Assembly: GCF_002776525.5 (NCBI RefSeq)
Contig: NC_045434.1
Location: 120,023,154-120,087,153 of the forward strand
Length of the DNA: 64,000 nt
Direction of reading: 5' to 3'
DNA from: Piliocolobus tephrosceles
Taxonomy: Eukaryota > Chordata > Mammalia > Primates > Cercopithecidae
This document shows, piece by piece, positions 1-10,567 of the stretch. The notes beneath the pieces are model-generated. The model worked only from the letters and a program-made list of their open reading frames with translations. It made no database searches and was not told the origin of the DNA. The number at the start of each line of letters is the position of its first letter. Within the stretch, counting starts at the first letter, position 1. A program made the translations under genes and the position numbers.

Positions 1-349
1 CAATACTGCATATTCTTGTCAAGTGTATCAAAGTGCACGTAAGTATGCATTTCAATAATAGGGATATCTCTGAGAGAAGAATTTCTGATTGTGCATTTCT
101 GCACTTTACTAAATAAAGCCAAAACAGTTTTCAGTGTTTATGCCAATGTGCAATTTCACCAGTTTTTGAAAGCTTTTATCATGCCACATTCTTTCACTGG
201 TATCCTCAAACTTAAAATTTTCCCCAATCCAAGATGTATCTAATGTTTCCTCACTGAGGTTTCGATATGACTTTCCTGATTCCCAGTGAGTTTGAACAAC
301 ATTTTAAACATACATCCAATAGAAATATACATTTCTATTGGATTTGCAA
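1..349. other. Unassigned AT-rich sequence with a perfect hairpin
   Basis: No gene is visible. Weak resemblance to the 3' part of an old antisense L1 is possible but not convincing. At 314-343 there are two 13-base arms (ATCCAATAGAAAT and its complement) around a 4-base loop. Confidence 0.4.
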
Positions 350-945
350 GTTTTTTTATTTTTTACTAAAATTTTATTGAAATTAAATCTATAGTTCAAT
401 TTAAGAAATAGTGAAATTTTGGCCAATTTAAGTTGTAGAATGTGACTATTTTGTATTTCTAAATTTACTCTGTCTCTTTAAATGTATTTTAATGAAGTTT
501 CACAGTTTCTCTAGAGATTCGTTTCTAGGTATTTGTTATTTTCATTCAGTTGCACATAATGTCTTATTTAAACTTTAGTTTCTGTTTGTTTCTAGGGTTT
601 ACAAACAATTACCTTTGCATGTTGGTTTTTAGAGCTACATTGCTAAACTATTTTATTCTTATTATTTATCTGTTGATCATCTTAAATTTTCTATATACAA
701 TATCATGTCATTCAAGCATAATAATAATAAATATCATTTTGTAAGTTTCAAATTTATATAGGCCTTGTTTTATTGTTGTTTTGCTGTTGTTTGTTTGCTT
801 TTCCTTACTGTATTGGATAAGACCTCCAGGAAAGAATGTTGTACAGAGGTAGTGGTGGTGAGCAACCTATCTTGACCTCAGATACATAGTAAAATTCAAC
901 AAAGCTTCAGCATTAAAAATAATTAAGCATTAAACATGATGTGCT

Positions 946-1244
946 AGCCTGGTGTGGTGGCTCATGCCTGTAATCACATCACTTTGGGAGGCTGAGGCAG
1001 GCAGATCATTTGAGGTCAGGAGTTTGAGACCAGGCTAGCCAACATGGTGAAACCCTGTCTCTATTAAAAACACAAAAATTAGCCAGGCATGGTGGCACAG
1101 GCCTGTAATCCCAGCTCCTCAGGAGGCTGAGGCACGAGATTCGCTTGAATCCAGCAGGTGGAGGTTGGCATGAGCCAGGATCTTGCCACTGCACTCCAGC
1201 CTGGGCAACAAGGCAAGACTCAGTTTAAAAAAAAAAACAAAATA
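946..1244 (+). mobile_element. AluS with 14-bp target-site duplication
   Basis: Full dimeric Alu with middle A-rich linker and A-rich tail. The flanking direct repeat AAACATGATGTGCT lies at 932-945 and 1245-1258 and is exact. It inserted into the old antisense L1. Confidence 0.95.
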
Positions 1245-1393
1245 AAACATGATGTGCTGTACATACTTACTAAATACTCTTTATCAAATAAATGAAGTTC
1301 CACTTCACTCTTATTTTGCTGAGTTTTCTTTTTTAATTTCATAAGGGTATTGAATTTGGACAAATATCTCTGTTCATCCACTAAAATTAAAAT

Positions 1394-1703
1394 GAGGGCT
1401 TAACATGGTGACTCACTCCTGTAACACCAGTACTTTGCGAGGCCACAGTGAGCAGATTGCTTGAGTCCCAGAGTTCAAGACCCGCCTGGGCAACAGGGTG
1501 AAACTCCATCTCTACAAAAGGTGCAAAAATTAGGCAGGCATGGTGGTGCATGCCTGTCGTCCCAGCTATTTGGGAGGCTGAGGTGGGAGGATCACTTGAG
1601 TCCCTGGATGTTGAGGCTGCGGTGAGCCATTATAGCATCACCGCATTCCAGTCTGGGCAATAGAGCGAGACCCTATCTCCAAATACATACATAAATAAAT
1701 AAA
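1394..1703 (+). mobile_element. AluJ
   Basis: Full-length dimer with heavy divergence and J-type features such as 'GCTTGAGTCCCAGAGTTCAAGACC' like sequence and 'GGATGTTGAGGCTGCGGTGAG'. The tail is CATA/AATA-rich. It sits inside the antisense L1. Confidence 0.9.
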
Positions 1704-1742
1704 ATAGGATGTTTCCCTCACTTTTACCCCGTAATGCAATGA

Positions 1743-2063
1743 ATTTTATTTATTTATTTAATTTATTTTTGGGACAGTCTCACTCTGCTGCCCAGGCTGG
1801 AGTGCAGTGGTTCCATCTCGGCTCACTGCAGCCTCAACCTCTGCAGGCTCACAAAATCCTCCCACCTAAGCCTCCCTAGTAGCTGGGTTACAGACATGCA
1901 CCACCCCACCTGGCTAATTTTTTTTCTTTCTTTTTTTTTTTTTTTTGTAGAAATGGGGTTTCACCATGTTGCCCAGGCTGGTCTTGAACTCCTGGACTCA
2001 AGATCCACCTGTCTCAGCCTCCCAAAGTGCCAGAATTACAGCTCTGAGCCACCACGCCTGGTC
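1743..2063 (-). mobile_element. AluJ, antisense
   Basis: Reverse-oriented Alu dimer beginning with a TTTA/T-rich tail. A T-rich expansion splits the middle at about 1919-1947. J-type by its 'AACTCCTGGACTCAAG' and 'CTGCAGCCTCAACCTC' words. It inserted into the antisense L1. Confidence 0.9.
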
Positions 2064-2670
2064 AAATTTCATGAATTTTCTACATCAACCTCATGTTCCT
2101 TGAATAAACTCAACTTGGTCCTAATATATTAGCGCTTTTATGTACTGCTGTATTAGATTTACTAATATATGGTTTAGGATATTTTCATCCATGTCTATAG
2201 GAGACATTTACCTATACTTTAATTTTCTCATATCTTTCTTGAGATTTGTTATTAAACAAATATATCATTTTATGATAGCTTCATAAAATGAATTGGGGAG
2301 ACTAATCTTTGGATTCTCTGCAAGTTTGTGCAAGATTGGCATTATTCGTATCCCAAAAGCAAGAGAACACAATAATTAATGCATCTAGACATGACATTTT
2401 CTCTATGGAAAGTTTTTAAATTATCTTTTCAATTTTTTCAGTAGTTATATGACCTCACATTTTCTATTTCTTATGTCCATTTTGATAAATTACCATTTCC
2501 TAGGAACGTGTTCCTTTCATTCAAATCTTCACATTTTTGTCACAAAGGTATTCATAATATAATATCTTATTATTATCTTTTTTTGAGACTGCAAGGTATC
2601 TAATAATATCCTATTTTTGATTTCTTATCCTTGTTATTCACACTTTGTTTTATATGATTAGTCTTCAGGG

Positions 2671-3385
2671 GGAAAAGGAAGACAAACAAAGACTGAAATG
2701 GAACTTCTTTAATTTGATGTTTTTAATTATATCTAATAAACACCTGCAGCACGTGGTGTATAATGGATTTGGAAGACCTCCATTTTATACTGTGTGCTCC
2801 CAGCTTCTGTCATGGTCTCAACTTATGTGTTAGAGAAATAACTGCCATAATCTTTGACACACAGTTAAAGCTGAAAGACAGCTAGTATTAATCCCTTTCT
2901 CTTTTCCTAATTATCTCTTTTCAATTCCTTCTCATACACAACAGAACTAGCACTTTCTTTTCCAGGAAAGCTTGCAGGTGCTCACTGATAAAACAAATTC
3001 ACTAAAACAAGAAGGCTGAGGCCCTTGACAACTATCTGGTCCTCCAGCTAATTGACCCATGCCCTATGCCGGTGATATGCATAAAGCCACAGGATGCCAA
3101 TCAGCAAAGCCAGTGGAAAGCTGGGAAATTATAGGTTAGGACTGCGTGAACTATGTGTGGAAACAGATGATGATAAGTCCTGTTGTAGAGCACAGACAAA
3201 GTAATCTGAGCACACGTTCTGCGGGGTTTTGTCACTATTGTTTGTGTAATTGGTAAATGTATAAATATTTGTTTTATTATTTTTCATCACTTTAATTTAG
3301 AATAAACCCTACTGGCACCAATTCATTCAGAAGAATGGAACTGCATGTTTAATGAAAAAGTAATTACTCCATCACTGTCTCTGAT
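2671..3385. other. Non-repetitive spacer
   Basis: I recognise no gene or repeat. The longest open frame is 62 codons and has no recognisable content. A/T-rich throughout. Confidence 0.5.
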
Positions 3386-3645
3386 AAAGTTAATCATGAT
3401 TGTGTAACTTGCAAAAAAAAAAAAAGAAGTTTTCAACATTTACCATGCACTGTGAAGGCTGTAGTGGTATTGCTGAACACATAAAAAGGCACAAATCTGC
3501 TGAGGAATTATCAGCATCAATTTCAAAAGTAGCTAAGAAGACTTAGTCAGAAACTATCGATTCAACATGTGCAGCTGCAGAAAGTGCATTTACACAAGAC
3601 TGTGGGGCGTATCTTTTCGTTTAAAGTGAATGCTTGTTCTAAATT
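3386..3645 (+). pseudogene. Possible BED-type zinc finger / hAT transposase remnant
   Basis: In one frame around 3395-3412 a Cys-x2-Cys pair (DCVTCKK) appears. After a run of 13 A that shifts the frame, 3431-3544 reads through a helix-like stretch with IAEHIKRHKSAEE and ends at TAG. Cys-x2-Cys followed by HIKxxKH is the layout of the BED-like fingers at the front of hAT-superfamily transposases and their domesticated relatives. The tail SFKVNACSKLI further on also resembles that family. There are a frameshift and stop codons, so it is dead. Similarity is by eye over short motifs and could be coincidence. Confidence 0.3.
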
Positions 3646-3671
3646 AATTTTATTTATTTTGATTTCAGGCC

Positions 3672-3832
3672 TTTTTTTTTTTTTTTTTTAATGAAACAGC
3701 ATCTCACTCCGTTTCCCAGGCTGGAGTGTGGGAGTGAGATCATAGCACACTGCAGCCTCCTGGGCTCAAGTGATCCTCGCATCTAAGCCTCCAAAGCATT
3801 GAGATTACAGGCATGAGCCACCACACCTGAGC
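3672..3832 (-). mobile_element. Free left Alu monomer (FLAM-like), antisense
   Basis: About 160 bases holding one Alu monomer only: poly(T), 'TCCCAGGCTGGAGTG', 'CTGCAGCCTCCTGGGCTCAAG', ending in 'GGCATGAGCCACCACACC'. There is no second arm or middle linker, which fits the monomeric FLAM ancestors. Confidence 0.7.
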
Positions 3833-3849
3833 ATATTATAAGTATGAAA

Positions 3850-4740
3850 CTTTAAACCTATGAGATATTTTATTATTATTTTATTTATCCAATATTAATT
3901 CAGATTTACCAAATATTTGCTCTTTATTGTTTTTATTCTTTCCTTTATGCCTGGCTTTCTATGATATTTTTCTTCTATTTAATGAACACTCTTTAGTATT
4001 TCCTTTACTGTTGGTCTACTCATGGCAAACTATCTCAGTTTTTCTTTATTTCAAGATGATTATTAGAAGATATTTTCACTAGGTATAGAATTTTAAGTTG
4101 GCTATATCTCAATGCATTAAAGGCATTATTTTAGGATCTTCCAGCCTCCATCAATGTGGTCAAAAGGTCAGTTCTCAGTTGTTTTAAAGGAAAGTTGTCT
4201 TTCTTTCCCTGCTAATAAAATTTAAACTTGTTTCTCTTTTTTCTTGATTTTCAGAAGTTTCACTCGGATGTGTCTAGGTATGGGTTTCTTTTTATTTAGC
4301 ATGCTTAATATAAGCATGTTGGGGTTTTGAATCTTTGTATTTCATCAGTTGCAGAAAATTCTCTGTCATTTATTCTTCAGATATTCTATCTGCCACATTT
4401 CCTCTCTCTCTTTTCCTGCTTGAAATCCAGTTAAACTTTTTACTGTGTCCTCTGTATCAATGACCCAATGTTTTTCACAAATTGCCCTCTCTGTACTTCA
4501 TCATAATAAATTTCTTCTGCCACATCACCCAGTGCACTAATTTTCTCATCAGTTCTATCTAGTCTACTATTATACTCATTTACTGGGTTCTTTAATTATT
4601 GAAATTAGGTCTAGAATTCATACTGTGTATGTGCTATGTTAGTCTTTAGAATGTTCAGTTATCTATCACCATTTTATATTTGAGGCTTATTTTCTGAGTA
4701 GGAATCATAGTTGTGTCATAGTCTGTGTCTGATAATTCCA
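3850..4740 (-). mobile_element. Ancient L1M-type LINE, antisense
   Basis: The order of degraded words matches the antisense of a mammalian-wide L1: 'TTTCCTTTACTGTTGGTCTACT', 'TCTCAGTTTTTCTTTATTTCA', 'AGGTATAGAATTTTAAGTTG', 'CCAGCCTCCAT', 'GTGTCTAGGTATGGGTTTC', 'CTTCAGATATTCTATCTGCC'. Highly diverged, no coding capacity. The exact subfamily is not assigned. Confidence 0.6.
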
Positions 4741-4741
4741 G

Positions 4742-4905
4742 TACAAGTTGAGTATCCCTTATCTTAAATGCTTGAGATAGGAAGTGTTTTCAATTTTTTA
4801 CTTGTTGTATTTCGAAATATTTGCATATGCATAATGAGATATCTTGGGGATTTATTTATGTTTCTCACATAACTTATACATCTATCCTGAAGGTAATTTT
4901 ATATG
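4742..4905 (+). mobile_element. Tigger-like DNA transposon fragment
   Basis: Contains 'AAGTTGAGTATCCCTTATC', 'AATGCTTGAGATAGGAAGTG', 'GAAATATTTGCATATGCATA' and 'CTGAAGGTAATTTTAT', words of a common non-autonomous TcMar-Tigger family of mammals. It is truncated on the right by an Alu. The family name is not assigned. Confidence 0.6.
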
Positions 4906-4906
4906 A

Positions 4907-5209
4907 TTTTATTTTATTTATTTTTTTTTTTTGAGAAAGGGTCACACTCTGTTGCCCAGGCCGGAGTGCACTGGCATGATTATGGTTCACTGCAGCATCA
5001 ACCTCCTGGACTCAAGCAGTCCTCCTGCCTCCCAAGTAGCCAGGACGACAGGTGCGCCCTACCACACCCAGTTAATTTTTGTATTTTTTTGTAGAGATGG
5101 GTTCTCACTATGTTGCCCAGGCTGGCCTCGAACTCCTGGGCTCAAGCAACCTTCCTGCCTCAGCCTCCCAAAGTGCTGGGATTACAGGCGTTAGCCACCG
5201 AGACTGACC
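4907..5209 (-). mobile_element. AluJ, antisense
   Basis: Complete reverse Alu with poly(T) start, 'GTTGCCCAGGCCGGAGTGCA' and 'AACTCCTGGGCTCAAGCAA' (J-type), ending near 'GCCACCGAGACTGACC'. Confidence 0.92.
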
Positions 5210-5224
5210 AGGACTGATTTTACA

Positions 5225-5360
5225 GCTTAGCTAATCACCTCTTCCTTTAGCTCTAAGGTCACATGGGCTGGATCCACATCTCATAGATCCCTTTGTCCCA
5301 CACAGCTGGCACATAATAGGTTTTCAATTCATGTTTGTTAAAGTAAGGAATTGGGCATTA
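5225..5360 (+). mobile_element. L2 3' end (weak)
   Basis: The words 'CAGCTGGCACATAATAGG' and 'CAATTCATGTTTGTTAAAG' match the terminal part of L2 LINEs, just downstream of an Alu. Only the last ~100 bases are recognisable. Confidence 0.45.
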
Positions 5361-6001
5361 GCTAAATCCTGCAGGGCAATCCCCCGGGGCAAAATGGAAA
5401 TTGAAAGGGCAAGTAAATGAGTGCATGTGGTATGTTACCATCCTGCTACCTTAGGCCAACCTTAAAAACGTTTGAAAAAGAGAAGAAACTGTATCTGCCA
5501 CGAGGGGGCTCAGCTGTACACCCGTTTTGTTTTGTTCTGCCCTGGCAGGTGTGTAGCTGGGAGCATGAAGCTGTCGGAATTCCTGACACAGAAAAGCATG
5601 GGAAGGGTTAATGCGTCGAGAACTATGGATGACATAAAATATCCTGCTGGAGATCAGCTGTTGGGAGCTTCTCCTTACAGGAATTGTCTTTAGGAGGAGC
5701 AGATGAAGTTTTAGAACAAAGAAGCTTCTTGGAATTATTTTCTCTCCCTCTTTGAAGGAGAAAGTGGTCTGTGCTAATTCACTGCTTCTTAACTGAGAAG
5801 GGATAAGATTCTTGGATTTTCCTCAACCTGTCAATGAGCGGGAATACAGATCCTGAAATGTAGTTCATGCCTAATTTAAATATATAAATGATACTAAAAC
5901 CACAGTCCCAGCTAGCAATATTGCAGCCAGGGTAAAAGAGTTGCAGCCATAATCCCACTTTACATGCATTTGAAATTTTCTTGTCCTCAAAACACTTATT
6001 C
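5361..6001. other. Non-repetitive spacer
   Basis: No recognised repeat. Short open frames of 64 and 73 codons at 5417-5693 contain no domain I recognise and lack support as exons. Confidence 0.5.
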
Positions 6002-6314
6002 GGCCAGGAGTGGTGGCTCAGGCCTCTAATCCCAGCACTTTGGGAGGCTGAGACAGGCAGATCACTTGAGGTTAAGAGTCTGAGACCAGCCTGGCCAACA
6101 TGGTGAAACCCCATCTCTACTAAAAACAGCAAAATTATGTGGGCGTGGTGGGGTGTGCCTGTAACCCCAGCCACTCAGGAGGCTGAGGCAGGAGAATAGC
6201 TTGAACCCTGGAGGAGGAAGTTACAGTGAATTGAGATCACGCCACTGCACTCCAGCCTGGGTAACAGAGCAAGACCTTGTCTAGAAAATAAAAAATAAAA
6301 AAATAAAAAAAAAC
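6002..6314 (+). mobile_element. AluS
   Basis: Full dimer from 'GGCCAGGAGTGGTGGCTCAG' to an AAAT-rich tail. A short direct repeat AAAACACTT flanks it just before 6000 and at the end of the tail. Confidence 0.92.
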
Positions 6315-6354
6315 ACTTCCTTATCCATGATACAACTTTAACTCACAACCTCCC

Positions 6355-6475
6355 CTGACATACTGTTTTACAGAAAAGCAAATGGAAACCCGGAGATAAT
6401 GAGTTGTTCTCCATCAGATATTCAGCAAATGAGAGCTGGGACTAGAATCTGCATGTTCTTTCTCTTAGTCCAGCA
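6355..6475 (-). mobile_element. MIR, antisense
   Basis: Core-region words of MIR in reverse: 'TTACAGAAAAGCAAATGGAAACC', 'GAGAGCTGGGACTAGAATCTG'. No flanking duplication remains, as expected for this age. Confidence 0.65.
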
Positions 6476-7545
6476 GCGCTGTGCAAGGGAGGAAATAAAT
6501 CAGAAATTATGTGATACCAAGGAAAGGCAACAGAATGCTTCTGGAAAGATGAGGACTTTGAGGTGAGCTTGAGGGAAACAATATTCACAAATGTCAGAGG
6601 AATAAAGCTTGGGTGTGCAAGAAATATAACATCACTATAACCAAGACGGAATTTCTATTTTTAGCCCCCATCCCACCAGGTGGCATATACGATTCAGTTA
6701 CAGTTTTCTCCTCTTCTTTCCAAGGTTGGTTTAATATAGGGAAGGGGAAGCCTACAGGATGTCAAGGCTGTGGGCTGGGGCAGGAAGTGGGTAGAAAGTT
6801 GTTCTCATCTCTCCACACTAGCATCTGCTGAAATGCCTTCTTTCCTGTGACTTCAGGAAGAATAACCCTACATATTCTCTCTTTCTCTTCCCTCCCACCT
6901 TCTTCTCTCATTTTGTGCTTCTCCTGAGGACATAGAAAAAAAACGTTTGGCTGCTTCCTACATGGTGCAAAAGAACTCAATAAGCCACCATCTCTCCTAC
7001 TTCCACACTAACTAAGCCTGCAGTACAAGACTCTGTAAAAATGATTGACTTTCCGTCTCACCCAGAAAGTAAGGCACAAGCTTTCTCTGCTGTGATCCCC
7101 AAATCCATATGGAAATACGTCATTATTCCTCCATCCAGAGGCTGGGAGGAGTGTAGGACCTGTCTCAGAAACACATCAGCAATGTCCTGTGATTCTCTCC
7201 TGATTTGTCTTCTCTCTCTCATCTCATAGAATCTTTACCTATCTGAATATCAGAAAAGTGCCTCTGATGCACAGCATATTCTTCCAAATCTATCACTTAG
7301 GGTCTAAATTCTGCCCACTACAGGGCTAAGGTCTCTAATGCCCAAGTCCAAATTTTCACAATTCACAAACCAAGAACTTCACTCTTATTCTGAGAGCTAT
7401 GCTCTAACGATCCTCTTTGGAGCTGATGAATTCAAGAGTTTAAGGTAATGTAAAGGGAGATAGAGAGACACAGGGCAAATCAGTCAATATATTTATTGGA
7501 ATATATTAAACTTATATACTGTGTTCTGCAGAATCTCAAGAAATA
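6476..7545. other. Non-repetitive spacer
   Basis: No recognised repeat or gene. Open frames here are at most 72 codons. A pyrimidine-rich patch lies at about 6875-6925. Confidence 0.5.
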
Positions 7546-8734
7546 GTTACAGGAGTTTCCTGGGAGCTCAACATGTGGAGGTTCCTGGGGGGTGGCATGC
7601 CCAAGGAGGACATGAAAGCTCTTTGCCCTGTTAGCGCTAGGGAATGTATCTGAGTCACACAGCACCGAAGTTTGCTACCAGCAGTGAATCCTTACGGGTC
7701 GTCAGTGACCTCAGTTCTTGCCTCCTCAGAAGAAAGAATTTGACAGAGGAGCAGAAGGCAGAGTGAGAGACCAAGGCAAGTTTTAGAGCAGAAGTGAGTT
7801 TATTATTATGAAGCTTTAGCACAGGAATGAAAGGAAGTGAAGTACATTTGGAAGAGCGCCAAGCGGTGGAGTTGAGAGATCAAGTGCGCAGTTTGACCTT
7901 TGACTTGGGGTTTCATACGTTGGCATGCTTCCAAGGTCTGCATCTCTGCTCCACTGATTCTTCTCTTGAGGTGGGCTGTCCGCATGCACAGCCTGCCAGC
8001 ACTTGGGAGGGGCTGCATGCTCTGTGTTTACTGGAGTTGTGTGCATGCTCACTTGAGGCACTGTTCCCTTGCCAGTCAAATGTCCTAGAAGGTCATTTAC
8101 CAATTAAACTCCACTGTTTTGCCTCTTAGTGCACAGGCTTGAGCCCACTCGCCCAACTACTGATCTTATCAGGAAGCTGCTGATCACCAATTTCAGATGT
8201 TTCTATCTATTGGGAGACTGCCTTTCCCTGGCACTGGCTGTAGCCCAATTATGATTTTAGAGAGACAGTTTAACAACTGCCTGACCATCACCTGGTGGTC
8301 GTCCAACATCCCTGGTGGAGGGGGAGGGGCCTCTCTTGCCCAGTTTATGTCTGAGTAGCTGCCTACTATAACAGCCTCTTACTCATACCTCTCCTTACAT
8401 GTCTCTTCATATGTATCCTTTGCAATATCCTTTATAATAAACCAAGTAATGTAAGTGTCTCCCTGCATACTGTGAGCTGCTTCAGCAAATTAACTGAATC
8501 AAAAAAGGTGGTCATGAGAACCCCAATTTGAAGACAGTCAGAAATTCCAGATGCCCAGATTTTTGACTAGTGTGTGCCTTGGGGGCGTGCTGTCTTGGGG
8601 AGCCCTCAACCTGTGGGATCTGACACTATCTCAGAATAGATAACGACAGAACTGAAACAGTATCAGAACTGAATTAGAATACTGGTATCAGCTGGTATTC
8701 ACGGCTTGGTGTGTGGGGAAAATACCCCCACACA
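7546..8734 (+). mobile_element. ERVL-type LTR, 5' LTR of the decayed provirus (5'-truncated, split)
   Basis: Pieces at about 7546-7628 and 8374-8734 belong to one LTR: 'CATGTGGAGGTTCCTGGGGGG', 'TTTATAATAAACC' (poly(A) signal region), 'CCTGTGGGATCTGACACTATC', ending 'CCCCCACACA'. The end is followed two bases later by a degenerate tRNA-Leu primer site, which marks it as an LTR of the ERVL class. The same family recurs at 19836-20285 and 59068-59959. A MER52-like LTR lies inside it. MER21-type is my best guess for the family, unconfirmed. Confidence 0.7.
7629..8373 (-). mobile_element. MER52-like solo LTR (ERV1), antisense
   Basis: Reads TG...CA on either strand. In sense (minus) direction it begins 'TGTTATAGTAGGCAGC' and contains 'CTCTAAAACTTGCCT' and 'GAGGAGGCAAGAAC', as in MER52. 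The flanking four bases are GCCC (7625-7628) and GCCT (8374-8377), an almost intact 4-bp duplication. It is inserted in the ERVL 5' LTR. No internal retroviral sequence accompanies it. Confidence 0.75.
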
Positions 8735-8736
8735 TT

Positions 8737-8748
8737 TAGTCACAGAAG
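8737..8748 (+). promoter_or_regulatory. Degenerate tRNA-Leu primer-binding site
   Basis: TAGTCACAGAAG differs from the ERVL primer-binding site TGGTGTCAGAAG at three positions and lies two bases past the LTR end CACA. Position and class fit; the exact copy at 59054-59065 supports the reading. Confidence 0.6.
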
Positions 8749-8836
8749 TCTTCTTCTGTATTGATTGTTGTGGCCTGAGAGTTGTCATGTGCATCCGTGT
8801 GAAGAGACCACCAAACAGGCTTTGTGTGAACAACAT

Positions 8837-9310
8837 TGTCTTAATTTAATTTAATGTAACTTAATTTAGGAGAGCTAAGTAATTAAACATGAGGGCAAAG
8901 TACATAAGAAAGCGGCAGCCCTTTATTGCAAATATGCACACACTCTCGGGCAGGAAGTCACGCCGGCACTCTCCGGTGAGGTTCTCTGGTCCACGAATGC
9001 GGGGGGTGGGGGCAAAGAAGACACACCGGCTCCTGCCAGCAGTGGACTTTTATGCATTGGTACTGGAAGGGGGAGGGCAGTGGGTGGGATAAGGGTGTGA
9101 TAGGGGCGTCTCCATAGGCGTGGCCCAGTAAGTTTTGATCTCTTCAGATTGACGTCACCTGGCACATGCTCAGTTGATCTGCATCTTCCCGGGGCGCGGG
9201 CTGCATTTTCCCGCGCGTGGGAAAGTTGGTGAGGAAGAACCCGGAAGCAACATGGATTATGCATTCTTGTTCAACTTCCTCCATCTTGTCCTTTCTCCCG
9301 CACCCAAACA
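8837..9310 (-). mobile_element. Unassigned CpG-rich solo LTR inside the LTR7
   Basis: 474 bases with TG...CA ends and a perfect 5-bp duplication AACAT at 8832-8836 and 9311-9315. Removing the element plus one copy restores continuous LTR7. On the minus strand it holds an E2F-like TTTCCCGC complement region, a perfect CRE octamer, a TATA-like GCATAAAA and an AATAAA signal in the order expected for an LTR. I do not recognise the family; 5-bp duplication and layout suggest class I (gamma) ERV. It could be a lineage-specific monkey element. Confidence 0.8.
8922..9218 (-). promoter_or_regulatory. LTR promoter and polyadenylation signals
   Basis: Within the nested LTR, reading the minus strand: GC-rich block with TTTCCCGC on the plus strand at 9207-9214, CRE TGACGTCA at 9150-9157, TATA-like GCATAAAA at 9048-9055, AATAAA at 8922-8927. 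Spacing (CRE about 95 bases before TATA, poly(A) signal about 120 after) is that of a complete U3-R unit. Activity is inferred only. Confidence 0.6.
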
Positions 9311-10567
9311 AACATGGCTGTTTATTTCACTTGGGTGCAGGCGGGCTGAGTCCAAAAAGAGAGCGAAGGGAGATAAGGGTGGGGCCGTTTTATAGGATTT
9401 GGGTAGGCAGAGAAAAATTACAGTCAAAGGGGTGTTGTTCTCTGGCGGGCAGGAGTGGGGGTCACAAGGTACTCAGTGGGGGAGCTTTTTGAGCCAGGAT
9501 GAGCCAGGAAAAGGAATTTCACAAGATATCATCACTTAAGGCAAGGACCAGCCATTTTCACTTCTTTCATGGTGGAATGTCATCAGTTAAGGCGGGGCAG
9601 GGCATTTGCACTTCTTTTGTGATTCTTCAGTTACCTTAGGCCATCTGGGCATATATGTGCAAGTCGTTGGGGATGCGATGGCTTGGCTTGGGCTCAGAGG
9701 CCTGACAAGAGTGAAACCATCTTTGCAAAAATTATAACTGAGTAAATTATTACAGTGAAAGGGATCTGACCTAACTGACTCAATCTTGCTTCTAACCTCC
9801 AAGCTATCCTTGTTCATCCCTAGGCGCAGGCCAAACTAACTCCGGGAGGGAATTAGTTTATAGTTTAATTTTGAAACAAAGATAATAACAGTCCTTTCCC
9901 AAAACAAAACCCCTTCCTGCCTGGGAACTAGACTGCTTTTACAGGACTAACAAATTAGCCACACAATTAGAAATTATGGTTAGGGATCACGCAGCTGGAA
10001 GCTGCAAAATTCTGAACTTTCCCAAATTACTCCTGGGGATAACATTGCTATTGTAAAACCTAACATCATCAATGCTCGAGATATTTTGCCGACACAGCAC
10101 TCAATGGATCAGCTGACACCACCCAGATCAATAAACTGTCTCATCTGGCCTTGTGGCCCCCACCCAGGAACTGACTCAGCACAAGATGACAGCTTCAACG
10201 CCTTATGATTTCATCTCTGACCTAACCAATCAGCACTTACAACTAACTGGTCTCCTACCCACCAAATTATCCCCAAGTCTCTGGGAGGCTGATTTGCATA
10301 ATAAAAAAACTCTGGTCTCCCATATAGCCAGGTCTGCATGAATTAAACTCTTTCTCTATTGCAATTCCCTGTCTTGATAAATCAGCTCTGTCTAGGTAGC
10401 AAGTAAGGAGAACTCATTGGGCAGTTACAAAAGTAGAGAAAAACATGATTGGAGATAGTTTTTCCCTAAACGATTGGTGTCAGTGAACTGGAATTTGCTG
10501 GAAAGGCCTGTGTTGATGGAAACATGTGGTTTGAGGAGAGAAAGGACAAAAGGGTGAAAGGTGAGGA

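Larger units (their letters stand above)
350..2670 (-). mobile_element. Old LINE-1, ORF2 region, antisense, split by three Alus
   Basis: Pieces at 350-945, 1245-1394 and 2064-2670 follow the order of antisense L1 ORF2. Recognisable points include the 'AAATCTATAG.TCAATTT' stretch near 385, the '..CCAGGAAAGAATGTTG' stretch near 830, and 'AATGAATTGGGGAGACTAATC' near 2288. Divergence is high, so this is an ancient (L1M or early L1P) copy. The pieces resume in register across the first Alu. It carries no usable open frame. Confidence 0.75.
8783..9707 (-). mobile_element. LTR7-type (HERV-H) solo LTR, antisense, with a nested LTR
   Basis: In sense orientation it runs from 'TGTCAGGCCTCTGAGCCCAA' to 'GGTGGTCTCTTCACACGG..CATGACA', with 'TATAAAACGGCCCC' as TATA region, all LTR7 hallmarks. 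A perfect 5-bp duplication AGAGT flanks it (8778-8782 and 9708-9712). A 474-bp second LTR plus a 5-bp duplication interrupts it. With that removed, the length is close to a normal LTR7. No HERV-H internal sequence is present. Confidence 0.9.
8776..10429 (+). mobile_element. MER4-like ERV1 LTR, split by an LTR7
   Basis: The right part (9713-10429) is an obvious LTR: 'ACCAATCAGCACTT' CCAAT box region, 'GGCCTTGTGGCCCCCACCC', 'AATAAAAAAACTCTGG', and the end 'GATAAATCAGCTCTGTCTAGG..GGGCAGTTACA'. The left end is put at TGAGAG (8776) because removing the LTR7 joins TGAGAGT to GAAACCATC. No primer site or internal region follows, so this is a solo LTR. The start and the exact MER4-group name are uncertain. 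Confidence 0.6.

Noticed and set aside
5417..5693. Possible small exon-like frame
   Set aside because: Short, no recognised domain; a CAG/GT-like boundary alone is not evidence.
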